NCBI GenBank assembly: GCA_030762935.1
Contig: CM060883.1
Location: 33,627,501 to 33,691,500, forward strand
Reading direction: 5' to 3'
DNA length: 64,000 nt
Source: Hymenopus coronatus
Lineage: Eukaryota > Arthropoda > Insecta > Mantodea > Hymenopodidae
This document shows, in pieces, positions 1 through 14,500 of the stretch. Under the pieces are notes generated by a model, which saw nothing but the letters and a program-made list of their open reading frames with translations, did no database searches and had not been told where the DNA came from. How positions within the stretch are numbered: the first letter of the stretch is position 1; the number at the start of each line of letters is the position of its first letter. A program made the position numbers and the translations under genes.

Positions 1-517
1 CTTGTAGCAGGGATGGTTAATTTATTCAGAAATATATCTGCCATTATTTCATATTGCTTTTTTTATATTTACAGGGCTTTAAAAATTTTAATTCTAAGGG
101 ATAAAGGGGAGTACTTATAACTAAAATCTTTTAGATCATACAATAATTTCTTAAAAAACATGCAGAGAGATAAAATAAATGGATTGTCATTTTTAATGTT
201 TAGAAAGTCACTTAAGTAGTGCTGAATAAGCCACCTAGCAATTAATAATTTACTAACCCTTAACAACACATATTACCTTCAAAAACTAGTTCTACAGATC
301 TCAAAAAGTAATCATAAATTGCTTCCTGAGCAAACATTTAAATGATAGAGTAAATTTTCCACTTTGTATCTCAATAACATCCAAATACAATACAGTGAAT
401 CCCTAGTTATAGAACAATTGTGCAGTTATGCAATTGGCTTTCATTATTGTAACATTGCAAGTGTTTTGTTATTAAGGTAAAAAAACTCATTTCAAACTTA
501 TAAAATTAAGGTAAAAT

Positions 518-523
518 TTTATT
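518..523 (-). terminator. Poly(A) signal AATAAA for RMI1
   Basis: AATAAA on the minus strand about 120 nt downstream of the RMI1 stop, the right place for a short 3' UTR. Not proven; AATAAA is common in AT-rich DNA. Confidence 0.5.
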
Positions 524-642
524 TTTCTCTTTACATTACTTATCTATTTAAATAATATTTTAATATTACATTTTAAATGAATAAAAGTGCAGCAAGCATT
601 ATTTACAACTAGCAAGTGTTTGAATTTCTTTATACATTTGGG

Positions 643-819
643 TTATGTTTTAGGTACACACTTCTCTCTGATATGTTGTAACCTAAGTTTAAGTGCTTTC
701 ATGTCCTCGGAAGACACTTCGTATACTGCTGTAACACAAGGTGTTTTCTGGCCAGGCTCAACCTTTATATCCACAAGGTTGTTAAAATGAATTAACCGAT
801 GTTCTGCTGTTTTCATCCT
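643..819 (-). CDS. RMI1: RMI1 coding exon 8 (C terminus)
   Basis: Codes 58 residues (658-715) and a TAG stop; acceptor TTATTCCAG. The segment ending MKALKLRLQHIREKCVPKT matches the conserved C-terminal helix of RMI1 (family ending 'LENLKKRL'). In the human protein this OB-fold binds RMI2. Confidence 0.88.
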   Translation of the reverse strand, partial: RMKTAEHRLIHFNNLVDIKVEPGQKTPCVTAVYEVSSEDMKALKLRLQHIREKCVPKT

Positions 820-3800
820 CTGGAATAAAATGTACAATAATAATATCATTAATACATAAATGTAAAGTTCACATATTGCACACATAATTCTATAAATAAA
901 AAAAAAAAATAAATAAATAAATAAATAAAATAAAATAATAATAATGTAAATGGCGTGTTATTTATGGACGCTCTTTAACTACTATGGTTGTTGATTTAGC
1001 AGTAAGTATCTCTGTCAGTCTGCACATTAAACTTGATGCACTTACTGAAAAAATTGATAAATGGTGCAAATACAAGTCTTGTTCTCAATGAGAACAAAAC
1101 AATTGACCTCACTTTTAATATTAGTTGTCCTGCTTTTTTAACTGAAACTAGTACAAAATTTCTAGGCATTCATTTTGAACCTGGTCTAGGTTGGCGTTCA
1201 CATATTAATTATATCGCCAACAAGTAAGCAGGGGTATATTTATGTTACGTGTTTTAAAAAATCATGTGTGTTCCAATGTTTTATTATCAGTTTACTGTGG
1301 ACAAATCCATAGCCATTTGACTTATGGTATTTTATTTTGGGGGAACCATACTTTAGCTAAAAAGATACTTTTATTACAGAAAAAGGCAATTCGAATTTCA
1401 TGTGGTGTAGTCCCCAGAACTCATTGTAAACCTTTATTTGCTAAGTTGGGTGTTTTAACTTTGACTTCATTGTTTGTGTTCCACTGCCTCTTATTTGCTA
1501 AGAAAAATAGTCATAAATACAATCTATGTTCCAAAATGCATCTTCATCACACCAGAACTAGTTCTAATATTTACATAAATAGATGTAAATATAGTAAGAT
1601 ACAAAATTCCTTTGAAATAATATCATTAAATCTTATTTAACAAACTCAGTAACAGCACCAGAGCTCTCTCCATTGAATCTTTTAAGAGGTTAGTGAAGCG
1701 CACTTTGATTTTAAATCCAGTTTATTGTCTGGATGAATTTCATAATACTGCCAATTGTTTTTGATCTTGCTTGTATTTGACGTTGCTACACAATGTACTT
1801 TGTTCTGGCAAATAAACTTATCTATCTATCTCAGCACCCCATCCTAAATTGGGCAAGAAAGACTGCTTAATTTTGCTCAGAGGCCTCTCTATCAGGCTTG
1901 AGGTTCTTTTACGTGCCGTAAATCTACGACAAGGGACCAACGGCTTTACTTTCCTTCCAAAGGAAGCCATGCTAAGGATTTTTACACCCGAAAAAATCAA
2001 TCGCCCTCTGCCAGGTTTGAACCCACGACTTTGGGTATATGAAGTTAGCATGGTAACCATTACACCATGGAGGGCGACACATAATTCTTAAAGTAGCAAG
2101 TTTGATTTATTTTCAGGCGATGCATCTGTGAAAATTAAAACACCCAGTTTTCTTCTGATTGCTTCAAATTTTTCCTTACTCTAACATGTACATTCAAGGT
2201 ACACAATAGGTAGATAGGTATTGCATTCCATCCAAAAATCCAATATAAGGATTACATCAGAAATATTATGTTTTGAGGTTCCCTGAATAAAAATGAAAAA
2301 ACGCTCTGTGTGTGTGTACGTGTGTATGTAAACATCATAACTCTAAAACTCAATTGAACACCAAACTTGATATTTAAGTTGGGCATTTTCCAAGGATATG
2401 ATATAAACATTTTCAAGAAAATATCCCCATCCCAAACTACTCTTTACCTGAAACATCTTTTGAAATGTTTGTTTTTTTTGTTTCAAAAATGAAAATGCCT
2501 AGAACAGCACTGTGTTGATAAACTAAGATACAATGTATCTGCTGGTCTTTCTTACTTTCATTTCTTACATTTATCATGTATCATACTCTTTTCAAGCAAG
2601 TAAAAAATGAAATTATTTCTTCCTCTGATTTCAAGTAACATGAAATTGCAAAACAAAATCAAGACTGTCCATGAAATTATTAAGCAAAATGTCTGAAAAG
2701 CATTGTCTCTGGCAGTTTCATCTCTTTCAGTACACCTGTATTAAAAGAATAAACAGCAATAACACAAAATTACTAACCATTTTTAGCTCTTCTCTTACAT
2801 CCTTATTGGTTTGAATATGTGGCTTCCACTTGAGAAGTGTTTCCTTGGGTAAATTCAATAGCTTCTCCATAACCTAAATTGAAATCAAAATTATTATAAA
2901 GTATTGTGCAATGTTTACTTTCTTTACTTCATAAGTAGTGCATAGGTAGAGAAGATATTGCATTCTACCCAAAAATTTATACCAAGACTCACTGGAAATA
3001 CATGTTTTATAGTCCCCTGTATCCAAAAGAAGCAATTTTTAAAAAGATGTGTGAGTGTGTGTGACTGTACAATTACTCAAAAACAAAAAGTCGGATAAAT
3101 ACCAAACTTGATATTTAAGTTCAGCATCTTCAAAGGTACAAAAAAGATTTTCAAGAAAATGCTCCTACCCCACACTACCTTTTAAAAGGAAAAAATGTGG
3201 AAGATTTGGATTTTTCAAAAATGGCTCCTAACGATTTTGGTTAAAACACTGTGTACTAAATATATTTATATGACAAATAAATGCATATCTTGAATTTTTT
3301 GGGAATAGCCTCTGAAGCCCTTTTCATTCTGAATGACTTTTGCATAATTATAAATCAACAGAGATATATAAAAGTTACTATAGAAAACAATTTAGATTTC
3401 TTTAACAAAAATTTATGACACACACATTTTGCTTTTTGTATAACTAACCATTTCTGAGATATACCTTTAAAGGTTTAAATTTTAAAATACTTACGCTTTT
3501 CTCAAACAGGAAGTTGTCATCTGTTTTTAATTTGTTTTAGTCCTAGTCATGCAAAGAGAACTGAATTTCAAAGTCAATCACATAGTGACAGCTTTTAAAA
3601 GATTTTACTATCACTTTAGGCTAGTTTATTCCCTTATTTCCCTTCTACTTATAAGGCACTAAATAATAAAGACAATTTATACCAATTTTTATCTTGATTA
3701 GTGGGAAGTAGTTAGAAGAAAAATCTTTTTGTAACAGTTTTTTACAGAACAAATAGAGAAAGTCATGTGCATGGAACACATCATGTTTTTTTTTTATCAC

Positions 3801-6800
3801 TCATATGCACATTTAATTTGCCATTTATCAGAAACCTTTAAGATTAAGAACAGAGTCATGCGAATCACTCAAATCTTTTCAAAACTCAAATATGTTTTGC
3901 AGAAGAGGGATGATTCCTATGATGGTATTAGATTCCTGGATTGTCACATAAGCATATTATTACAAAACTAATGTACTGCGCTGTGCTTTATTTACTTGCA
4001 GAATATCCTCTCTTTTTTCCCCTAAAATTTAAGTTGAAAAATTGAGGGGGATATTATGCAAATATTTAAAGAAATGAGCCAAATAAAGAAGACAAATCAA
4101 GCTTGAAAAGAAGGCAGGTTTGGTTCCATTGTTTCACTGTTCTTGCACTCTTTCACGAGCTGAAGAACATTAATTACTTAATTTCATTCTTAATTTCCTA
4201 TCTGAGACAGTAGAAAATTGTGTTGACACCTCTGTTGTATTATGAAGCGGTGAAACACAATCACTTTATCTGTGTAGTGGCAAACGCTGAGCAAGTGTGG
4301 TCCACTTTCTCAAATTAAGTCCCTTCCTCCACATAAAGCACGTAACCCTCCCCTGGCTAGCTTTGAATTCCGCATGTGAAATGCCACGTGTTTTTGCGGC
4401 TTCCCTTGTATTATAGCATTTCATGTATTATGGCAATGACATAATTTCTTAATCCCATAACATAATCTAACAGTTCTTGATTGATTTTGGGATATTTCCC
4501 AGGCTTTGGGCTGCAAAATGATCGACAAGTCGATTTTGCACTTCTCAACTCCTCTTTTGGGCCTCTCCAATTATGGATTAATTTAGGTTCTATGCCAAAC
4601 TCTCTTCCCGCATATTTCACTCCATTTTCTCTCTCCAAAATTCACTACTTTAAGTTTAAGTTTTGCCGTGTAACTGTTATTCTATCTAACCATTGTGTAA
4701 TGCGATAAAACTTGTGTTCACAAAAGGAAGAGACTGAACTGATTGCTGGCAGATTTTTTTTTTTTAAGCTTAACGTCCTTTAACCTGGTTGGTCATATCG
4801 GACGATGAATGAAATTGGTGAAATGAAGCTCAAATGATCTCGAGGTCCATGGAGCTTAAGGTTACTCGACATTTGTCTTATCAGGATAAGGGAAAACCCT
4901 GAAAAAAAAAACTTATCCGGGTAACTCATCCTAAGCAAGATTCGAACTCACGACCTGTTGAATATGAGGCAGACATGCTACCATCACACTACCCAGGCCG
5001 GCTGCAGATAATTATAAATGAACATATGTATATGTGTTCTAATACTGCTAGTTAAGTACTAAAGGTCAGGCATGTGACAACCCTGTCAGCAAAACTCAGG
5101 TATAAGGAACTGAGCAACCTTGACACACTAATCTTACAGAATTCTTAGAAACAAAGCTTCTGTAGGTCAAGGGATGTCCAAACTTTTTCGCGAAAAGTGC
5201 AATGAAAATTGCAAATTTTTTTAAAAAATCTTCCGAAAACCTTAGGGGAGATATGCGAAGGACGTATTTCAGAACAAATGACTGTGATCACTACTGAGGT
5301 GTGTATCCTGTGTTTGATGTCTGCATGTGACTGATATAAGTAATTTGAAATCAGCGAGGCATGGTCCCCGGTTAACATAATGCAGTTACAGGGTGTTAAA
5401 CGTGTGGGTATCACGTGCTGATAAGTTAGTGTTAAAGCAAAGCAGGTTGAAAAAATGACTTAGAATTTCTTTAAAACTGCTGCCCGAGTATAGAAATATA
5501 AATTTTTAGCAGCTTGTTACTAGCGTTCTGAAGATTTAATGTCGCAAAAATCTGTAAAATCTTGAACTAATCACTGGACAGTGCAACACTGAGCATTCAT
5601 TAACTACGTTTTTGAGTTATGTAGCCTACTCTGGAGGCATTTTTTCAGCTGTTCTGGTGCCTTAATGCGTAACGCAGGAAGCTGCTATCCCAAAGGTCAT
5701 GAGTTCAATTCCTGTCTTAGAGTAAATGTCTCGCAAATTATTTTGGTGTAGTTCATTAACAACCTGAGACAGCACTTACAACAATGCCAGCTTCACCACA
5801 AGGAATTAGTCAATGTCCAGTATAAAATGAAGGAAACTAGTTCTTTGAAACATGTTTCGGCAAAAATCCCAAGTAAGTGTTGTTTAGTGTAATTAATCGA
5901 CTCCTTGTCAAATAAATCAACTTTAAATACTTACACTTGATGAAAGCTGAGCATCTAGGTTTGCTGTTCCATCACACAACTTAGCATAAAGCACCCACTC
6001 ATCACCTTTAAGCTCCAATTCAGAGATTAAAGTCAATATGAAAACTTTGGCTCTGTAAGTCTTTGGGATATTTGTGTCACTTTTTATCTGATTCAGATAC
6101 ACAAAAGGAGAGGAACTGGTCACAACACCTGCACAATCGCTGGACGGTTCAGTGCTGCTGTTTCTTGACCCTTTTGCTTGTGGTTTACTGGGTTTAGAAG
6201 TTCTATCAAACATTCCACTACTGAACATTTGGTCATCTACTGTAAATTCACTCTCTAGTCCTGAATCACTCATAAAGTCTTCCATTTTTGTTACATCTGA
6301 ATGTGACATATAATTAGTCTTTCCTGAGCTCGTTGAAGGTTGCTGTTTTACTGGCGTTTTGTTAATATAATTAGTTATTTTCTTTTGAGATATGGCTTGT
6401 GGTTTCTGAAGCGCTGAACCAAATGTTACTTTCTTCCTGTTTTTATCACTGACACTAGCACTTGAATTTGATGATCTAAAGCTCTCTTCAACTATATGCA
6501 CATCTGGAATACTAAGCAAGATATTATCTTCAAAGTTATTTGGCTCTTCTATCATATCTTCATCATGGAAAGCACCAATTAATTCAGGAGGTTCTTTCTC
6601 TGAGAGATATTCATTTTCTAAGGCTGACAAATGTGCTAACATATCTTCCCCTAGCATTTCTTCATCATTTAGAAGATCGCCAGAATTATCCACAGTGGTC
6701 CTTGAAAAGTCCTGCAAAGAGAAATTTATATATCACAGTTGAGAGTAGATAGATTTATTATCAGCCTGAAGAAATACAGATTCCATGGCATCGTCAAAAT

Positions 6801-9800
6801 ACAATGAAATGTTGTTACATTTTAGTTTAAATATACGCAGAATTTGTAAAAAGAAAAATCCAAAATAGTTTTCTGCCAGCGCCAGGCTCCTTCCTACTTC
6901 TGCAGAATGGGACCTGTAAAGACAAACAAAATGCGGCAGTATCTGCACAAGAGAAATATGGTTGCAAAGATAATAATAATAATAATAAATAATGATTTAT
7001 AGTTATTTAATTTGTATTCTGTGGAACAAGTTAGAGCTTCTGATTGAAGTATTCGTTAATAGTGAGTGGTAAATGACTTTTGCAATGGTTCTTAACAGCC
7101 GTTCTAAATTTTTTGTGATTAAACTCTTTAACACTGTTTGGAAAATGGTTGTATAAATTTACACCCTGATGTGATATAGACTTAAGACACCTGGTGAGCC
7201 TATGAGTGTTGAAATGTATATTACTGCAGACTCTTGATTTGTGGTCATGTAGGCCTGAGTTGCTTTTAGAGAGATCCAAATTTTTTTGTATAAAAGAGAC
7301 CGACTCTAAGGTATATAAACAAGGTAAGGGTAATATAGATAGTTCTTTGAATACTATCTTACTTTCTGATCGTATTGGTACCTGTTTTATGATTTTTACT
7401 AATCTTTTCTGAAGCTTAAGTATCTGCAAACGTTTTGAAAATGCCCCCCATGCTATTATTCCATAGTGCACTGACTTTAAGCCCTCCAAAGGCAAACCGA
7501 GGTTTACCATGTATTATTTTAGGCTGCACAAATTAAGCCACAAAAGCTTGATTTGTGCAAACTGTTCCCTCAGCAAATTGTAATAGATTAATGTATCTTG
7601 CATTAGCACCATTCATTAAAATATGCACTAACATAATACAGAATAAGCATGGGAGTGAGGGAAGACCATTTACAATGCTACTTGCAAAAAAAAAAAAAAA
7701 AACAGAATTAGCAATAAAAGAAATAATCAGATACATAACACAAGCAGTAACACAAATATTCATATAAATTTCCATAGATTGAAAATTTATAAAAGCAAAC
7801 CATCAGTAGCTGGATGCATGCTGTATAGCAAACGTCCTCAAAATATAAAAATCATGAAATGTATAATAATAGAATTAATAAGTACTGCATTAAAGGGTGC
7901 TTTTTAATCAATAGAAGAATTTACAAACAGTATATAAGATTAATATTTGTAACATTGTTAATTTTGAATTTGATGCAAATAGAAGCATGTATATATGCAC
8001 AGTACAGGTGTATATGTAATTATCTTTGTAAATATGCTTTTTTTTTTTAGCAATTTTTTTTTATAATAATAAAATGAAATGCAGCCATAGGCATAATATA
8101 AGAATTTGGCATAGGCTTCTAGAATTGTAAATTGCATGCAGAAACCTCCTGAGTGTACTGCAAGTTTGAAGTTGGATAACTTAATAAAAATACCCGAAAG
8201 TATTCCGGATTCTCAACCCTTAGGACCACGTTTGATTCCCAACTGGGCTGGAGAATTTTTCTTTAATCGAAAATTCACTATTTTTCATAAAGTCTATAAT
8301 ATAGATATGTGAATGAAAGTGTAATTAATAGTAAAAAGTATTAAAAAACTATTGTTAACAAAACCTACAGTTCCACGAGTAGTAGCACCTTAAGTTAGGG
8401 TGACCATTATCCTGTGCTTCCTGGAAACTCCTGTATTTTAAATTTTAATTTAGCACTATCCTGTACTGATCTTCAAATACACCTGTAGCATATATGTAGA
8501 GAAGGCATTGTATTTCACCAACAAATTTACTACCAAGATTCCACTGGAAATATGCTTTGAGGATGCCTGAATAATAAAAAAGCAACAGTATTTTAAGAGA
8601 ATGATTTGTGTGTGTGTGTGTGTGTGTGCATGTGTGTGTGTGTGTGCATGTGTGTGTGTGTGCATGCATGTGTAGCATAGCACAAAAACTAAAAGACCTT
8701 GGTATTTAAGTTTGGTATCTTCTAAGGATGCAAAACATAGATTTTCAAGAAAATCCCCCCACCCCAAACTCTATTATCATATAGTGTATAGAAGAACATG
8801 CTTTTTAACAATAATGTGTTACAGTAATGTAGAGAAAGTCATGTGAATGGAACACATCAGCATTTTTTTTTTAAATTAAGGTAGATGTGAAAAACAAACA
8901 AACTGCCCTTGGAGCATGGGCACAAATATCTATCAAACAAATGTCTTAGAAAAAAATCTTATGTGTTGCATTCACATGACTTTCTCTACCTGTTCTGCAA
9001 ACAAACTATTCTTATAATAGAATATTCTTCTACTTACATCATGCTAAATGAGATAAACATTAACACAATTGGTTTTACCACTTAGTTTCTTATAAGCAGA
9101 AAGAAAATAAGGGAATATACCAGGCTAAAGGATAGTCAAATCTTATAAAAGCCAATCGATCTGTGAACAATTGAAGTTCCAGAAAAACAAGAGAGAGAAA
9201 ATGAAAGGTGACCCCATCAGAGGAAATGCAGTTTAAAATTGAAAACAATAACAAAGAATATTTTCAAGATGGTCGACTCTGCAAAAAAATGTATAAACAT
9301 AAATTGCATGTTTTAACAAAATCTACATTTTGTGTAGTAAGATTTTGGGTATCTCTTATGATTTAACAGTTATGCAAAATTCAATAAAATTCATCCAGAA
9401 TGAACAGGTTTTCATTAGCCGTTCCCAAAAAATTCAAGATATACATTTTATTTTTATGCAGCATTTTAATCAAAATCGTAAGAGTCAGTTTTGAGAAAAA
9501 CAAAATTTTCAAAAATGTTTCCATGTAAAGTGTAGTTTGGGGTGGGGGGGATTTTCTTGAAAATCTTTGTGTTGCACCCTTGGAAGATACCAAACTTAAA
9601 TACAAGGTTTGTATTTAATGGTCTTTTAGCTTTTCAGTGCGTATGCACACACACACACACATGGACGTTTTCATTTTTTTGGACTCAGGGAACCTCAAAA
9701 CATATATTGCCGGTGAAATCTTGGTATCAAATTTTTTGGTAGAATACATAAATTCCTCTACACACTAAGTACATAGAGCACAAATAGTATTAGACATAAC

Positions 9801-11547
9801 ATTTCTGATAGTCTGTAGGGGCATTTATAGGGTGTGTCTTCTGATATCTGCTGGCCACTCCATCATTCTAATTGGAAAAGGAGGAGGGATTATAGCTTAC
9901 TGTTGTAATACACGTTACCTAATCTTGTTTCCAATTGAGTACAGTGGCTATTCCTATTAGTGAATGAGTTGACAAACCCAGTATTGGTTCGATATAGAAC
10001 ACTCACCTGCAAGGTGACAGTATCAGCCAATAAAATAAAAACATAACGTAATAAAGAACCCGACAAACGGTAAGGAATGCAGTGTACGGAACAATACAGG
10101 GCCGGTTTCTTCTGTGCCTTGTGTACATGTGCATGTAGAGACAATAAAGATCAGATTTTTTGCAAAATTTGTCTATTAATAAATGATAATAGGATGAAAG
10201 ACATGTGAATGCAGAACATCAGATTTTGTTTTATTATTTGCATTAAAAATATATACTTACTCGATCTCCATTTGTCACAGTTCTGGCTGTATTTGTCTGA
10301 GGTATTTGCTGAACAGTCCTAGATGTATTAGATGAAGAAACTTGGCTCATAGTTCTAGTTGAACTGGGAGGAAGCATTTGGTGTACATTATGAAGTGTAT
10401 TAGCTGGAGGTATTTGCTGAATATTTCTATTAGGTAGAGGTACCTGCTGCACAGCTCTAGTGGTACTAGGTAAAGATCCTTGCTGTCTAGCTGCATTGGA
10501 TAGAGGTACTTGTTGAGTAGTTCTACTCGTACTTGGTAAAGAAACCTGGTGCAGAGGTGCAGCTGCACTGGATGAAGGTTGCTGAGTATTTCTAGTGGTA
10601 CTAAGTAGAGATCCTTGCTGTAGAGGTCTTGTTGCATTAGATGAAGGTGTTTGCTGAGTAATTCTTGATTCATTTTCTGCAACCTGTGTTTCACCCTCAT
10701 TTCCTGGATTGAAATTAATATTTGGGTTTGGATTTAAATCCAGTCCTCTGGAAAGGGGAAAAAAACTTAATGAATTTTAATGGAAAATTATTTTCTTAAA
10801 ATCAGTGTTAATGTGCTACAAAGCAAGGAAGTGAAGGGAAAAACACTCATTATTAATCCTAAAAATCTGACATGTTCCATTCACATGACTTTCTCTACAT
10901 CTCTGTAACAGATTATTGTTAAAAAGCTTATGCTTCTATTTACTTCATGCTAATCGAGAAAAATTAAGTCTTATTACTTAGTTCCTTGTAAGTAGAAGCG
11001 AAATAAGGGAGTACCATAGGTTAAAGTGATAGTCAAAAGCTGGTTGCTATGCGACTGAAGTTTCTTGTTTGTATGGACAGGAGTTGATAAATTCCTGTAT
11101 GAGAAAAGTAGAAGATTTCAAAGCTGAGATCAAAAACAAGGAATTTCTAAAAAAACGATCAACTCCATAAAAAAAATGTATATTACATAAATTGTGTGTA
11201 AGGTGCTCTACATGGTAAGTTTTTGTCCATCTCTTATGGTTTAGCAGTTATGCAAAATTCTGTAAAATTGATCCAGAATAAAGTAGTCTTCAGAGGCTAT
11301 TCCCAGAAAATTCAAGATATACATTTTATTTGTCAGGTAAATATCTTTAATACATGATATTTTAATCAAAATCATTAAGAGCCATTTTTAAAAAAATAAA
11401 AATTTTCGAAAAAAATTCCATGTAAAGGGTAGTTGGGGGTGAGGGGATTTTCTTGAAAATCTTCGTGTCGCATCCTTGGAAGATACCAAACTTAAATACC
11501 AAATTGGTATTCAACAGTCTTTTCGTTTTTGAGCTATGCTGTCCACA

Positions 11548-11584
<37 letters not shown>

Positions 11585-14500
11585 CTTTTTCTTAAAATGC
11601 CTTTTTTTGGATTCAGGGGGACCCAAAACATTTATTTCCGGTGTAATCTCGGTATCAGGTTTTTGGGTGGTATGCAATACCTTCTCTATACACTATGTAC
11701 ATAGTACATGTAGAGAAGGTAAAAACCCAAGGCAAGATAAACATCAGTCTTTCAACCAGAAAATATAATTCATTACAAGGATAGGAATTCTTAAACAGTT
11801 GGCTTCACAGTAGCAACAATAACACCATTTTCACTATACCCCCACCACTGAATCTTTGCACTTGAACAGCTTGTGGTTAAGTTGGTACACTTGTAAAAAA
11901 CAAATGAAGAGCTTTATGCTGGACTTTCTGAATTAATCACATGGCAGGAGTCCGGTTACTCGGTGACATAGAGGAAATGGAACTGGAAGGAGTTATATTA
12001 CCAAATCTGATTATTTCCAACCACTTGATCATCAACAGGTGCTCAAGTGTTCTTTGCAAGCTACATATTATTAGTCGTTATTTAATTTGTTACTGTTATA
12101 TATGTATATTTATTTATATTTAATTTTTATATTCCATTCATATGATTCATACAAGATATGAAGTACACAATGCCTCAAAAATAATATCAATCACCAAATA
12201 CTTGCATAAATATGTGTCATTTAATAGCCAGGCATTGGAATTATTAAGGACTTAGGAATTCTTTGAACAGTGAATGGGTATCCCTTTATTCCTGCTGATA
12301 AAACCATATTGAGAACTAACCAGGAAATGAAAAGAACTTTATTATACTATGCTTATATCTTTCATTGCAACAAGCAGCTTCCATTAATTTGTTCTATATT
12401 GTAGAAAGTAAGTAACTTATTCTACTACATTGCGATATATTATATGTGTATTACTTTATTTATTAATCATCAGCATTCACTACTGTGTACACGCTATATG
12501 CAGTTTTAGACAAATGGAAATCTTCATAATCAGCTACTGTTATTTACTAGCAACTCTGGGATCGCCCTCACTCTCTCTCATCTTTTTCCAACAGTTTTTT
12601 CACATTTTGGTAAAATATTGCTATCAAATTTTTTAATGGAACACCTCTTCCTACTAGGTATGTGGAAGAGAAAGAAATAAGTTTATATAAGTTTTGTTTG
12701 CAGGTTTGTTAGACATCTAATACCAGTTAATTTCAGTTATTTGGCTCTATTTTTGCACAGTATTGCTGCCACTGCTTTTCTCTCTCTGAGGGAAAAACTA
12801 AATTTATGGATATGGGTTAAGTTATACTTCTGAGTGCCTCTAAAACTCTTTTTATAAAGAAAGCCTTGCTTTTCAAATTTTGTTCCTTTCTTTTTTTCTG
12901 AAAGATAATGGTATATGCCTTATATATGCATTAAACTATGTCAATAATCTAATGTCTTACAATACTCTTGCCAAGATGTTTTCTGGAGCGTTGCTGATAA
13001 TCAGTGAATCAACTTCACCACCCATAATCTGTAAATTGTGCTCTTCTAGCAGCAACATCCCTCTTCGACATTCAACAGGTCCATTAATAAGTGCCTGGAA
13101 AATTAAATAAATATAATGCGTCAAAACTATAATTTATTTTACTAGAACTTCTCACAGTTACAACAAGAAAATTAACGAAAAATGCCCATATTAAACAATT
13201 ACCAATTACTCACTGAATTAGTAAAGCAATGCAATCATATTTCCCATTTAAAGCTAAAGCTGAAATATTACACAGTAATGCCATAAGTTTTGTCAGTAAA
13301 ATTTAAACGTGCTGTAGTATGGAAATTGTGGTAATTGTCATCCACAAGGTAACCTTTACTATTCTGCGAGTAAACGGCTTACAGTGTGCCAGTAACAGGC
13401 AAGAGAGAAAGATGGATTGGGGAGTGTACGAACATTGTAACAATGTATTGGTGTTCTTTCATTGTGGAGAGTAAGCGATGAAAATTTTTTCGATGCTAAA
13501 GCGTCTTGGCAACAATGAACAATTTGTGTTTTGGACAATAGCACTGTTTAAAGAAACAAATGCAAGTATTAATTGCATCATATCTGGCTGTTTGTGAATG
13601 CTGTTTGTGCGAAGATTCAATGCAATCCTTTGCATAAGCAAACAAATAATTTTGTCTTGTGTAAAGAACATCTCTTCACAAACAATGTCACATAAAAGAT
13701 ACATAAGGCATTTGCTAACTGAAAAATCTGATGTATTCCATTTACATGACTTTCTCTATATCTCTGTAACAAATTATTGTTAATAAGCTTATACTTTTAT
13801 TTATTTCATGATAATCGAGAAAAATTAGCAGAAATAGTCTTATTTATTGCTTTATTGTCAGTAGAAGTGAAATAAGGGAGTACCATAGGTTAAACTGAAA
13901 GCCAAAAGCTGGTTGCTATGTGTCTGAAGTTCGTTTGTTTGTATGACATAAGTTGGCAAGTTCCTGTATGAGAAAAGTATTAAGTTTTTCAAAGCTGAAA
14001 TCAAAAACAAGGAATATATAAAAAATGATCAACTCCACGAAAAAGATGTATATAACATAAATTGCGTGTTTTAACGTGCTCTACATTTTTTGTGTGTTAA
14101 GTTTTTGTCCATCTCTTATGGTTTAGTAGTTATGCAAAATTCATCCAGAATAAAGTAGTCTTCAGAGGCTATTCCCTGAAAATTCAAGATATACATTTAA
14201 TTTGTCAGGTAAATATTTTTAATATACAATATTTTAATCAAAATCATTAGAGCCATTTTTTAGAGAAGCAAAATTTTCGAAAAAAGTTCCATGTAAAGGG
14301 TAGTTGGGGGTGGAGGGACTTTCTTGAAAATCTTTGTGTCGTATCCTTGGAAGATACCAAACCTAAATACCAAGTTTAGTTTTTAACAGACTTTTCGTTT
14401 TTGAACTATGCTACACACACACATACACACACAGACAGAGAGACAGACACATGGATATTATTCTAAAAATTCTTTTTTTGGATTCAGGAGGTCTCAAAAC

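Noticed and set aside
8445..8767. His/Thr-rich frames on the minus strand
   Set aside because: They are translations of the GT microsatellite in family M; the same happens at 11362-11768, 48892-49148 and 61815-62391.
11941..12123. 60-codon plus frame (MAGVRLLGDIEEMELEGVIL)
   Set aside because: Looks protein-like at its start, but degrades into an AT-rich tail, has no recognised family and no neighbouring exon.
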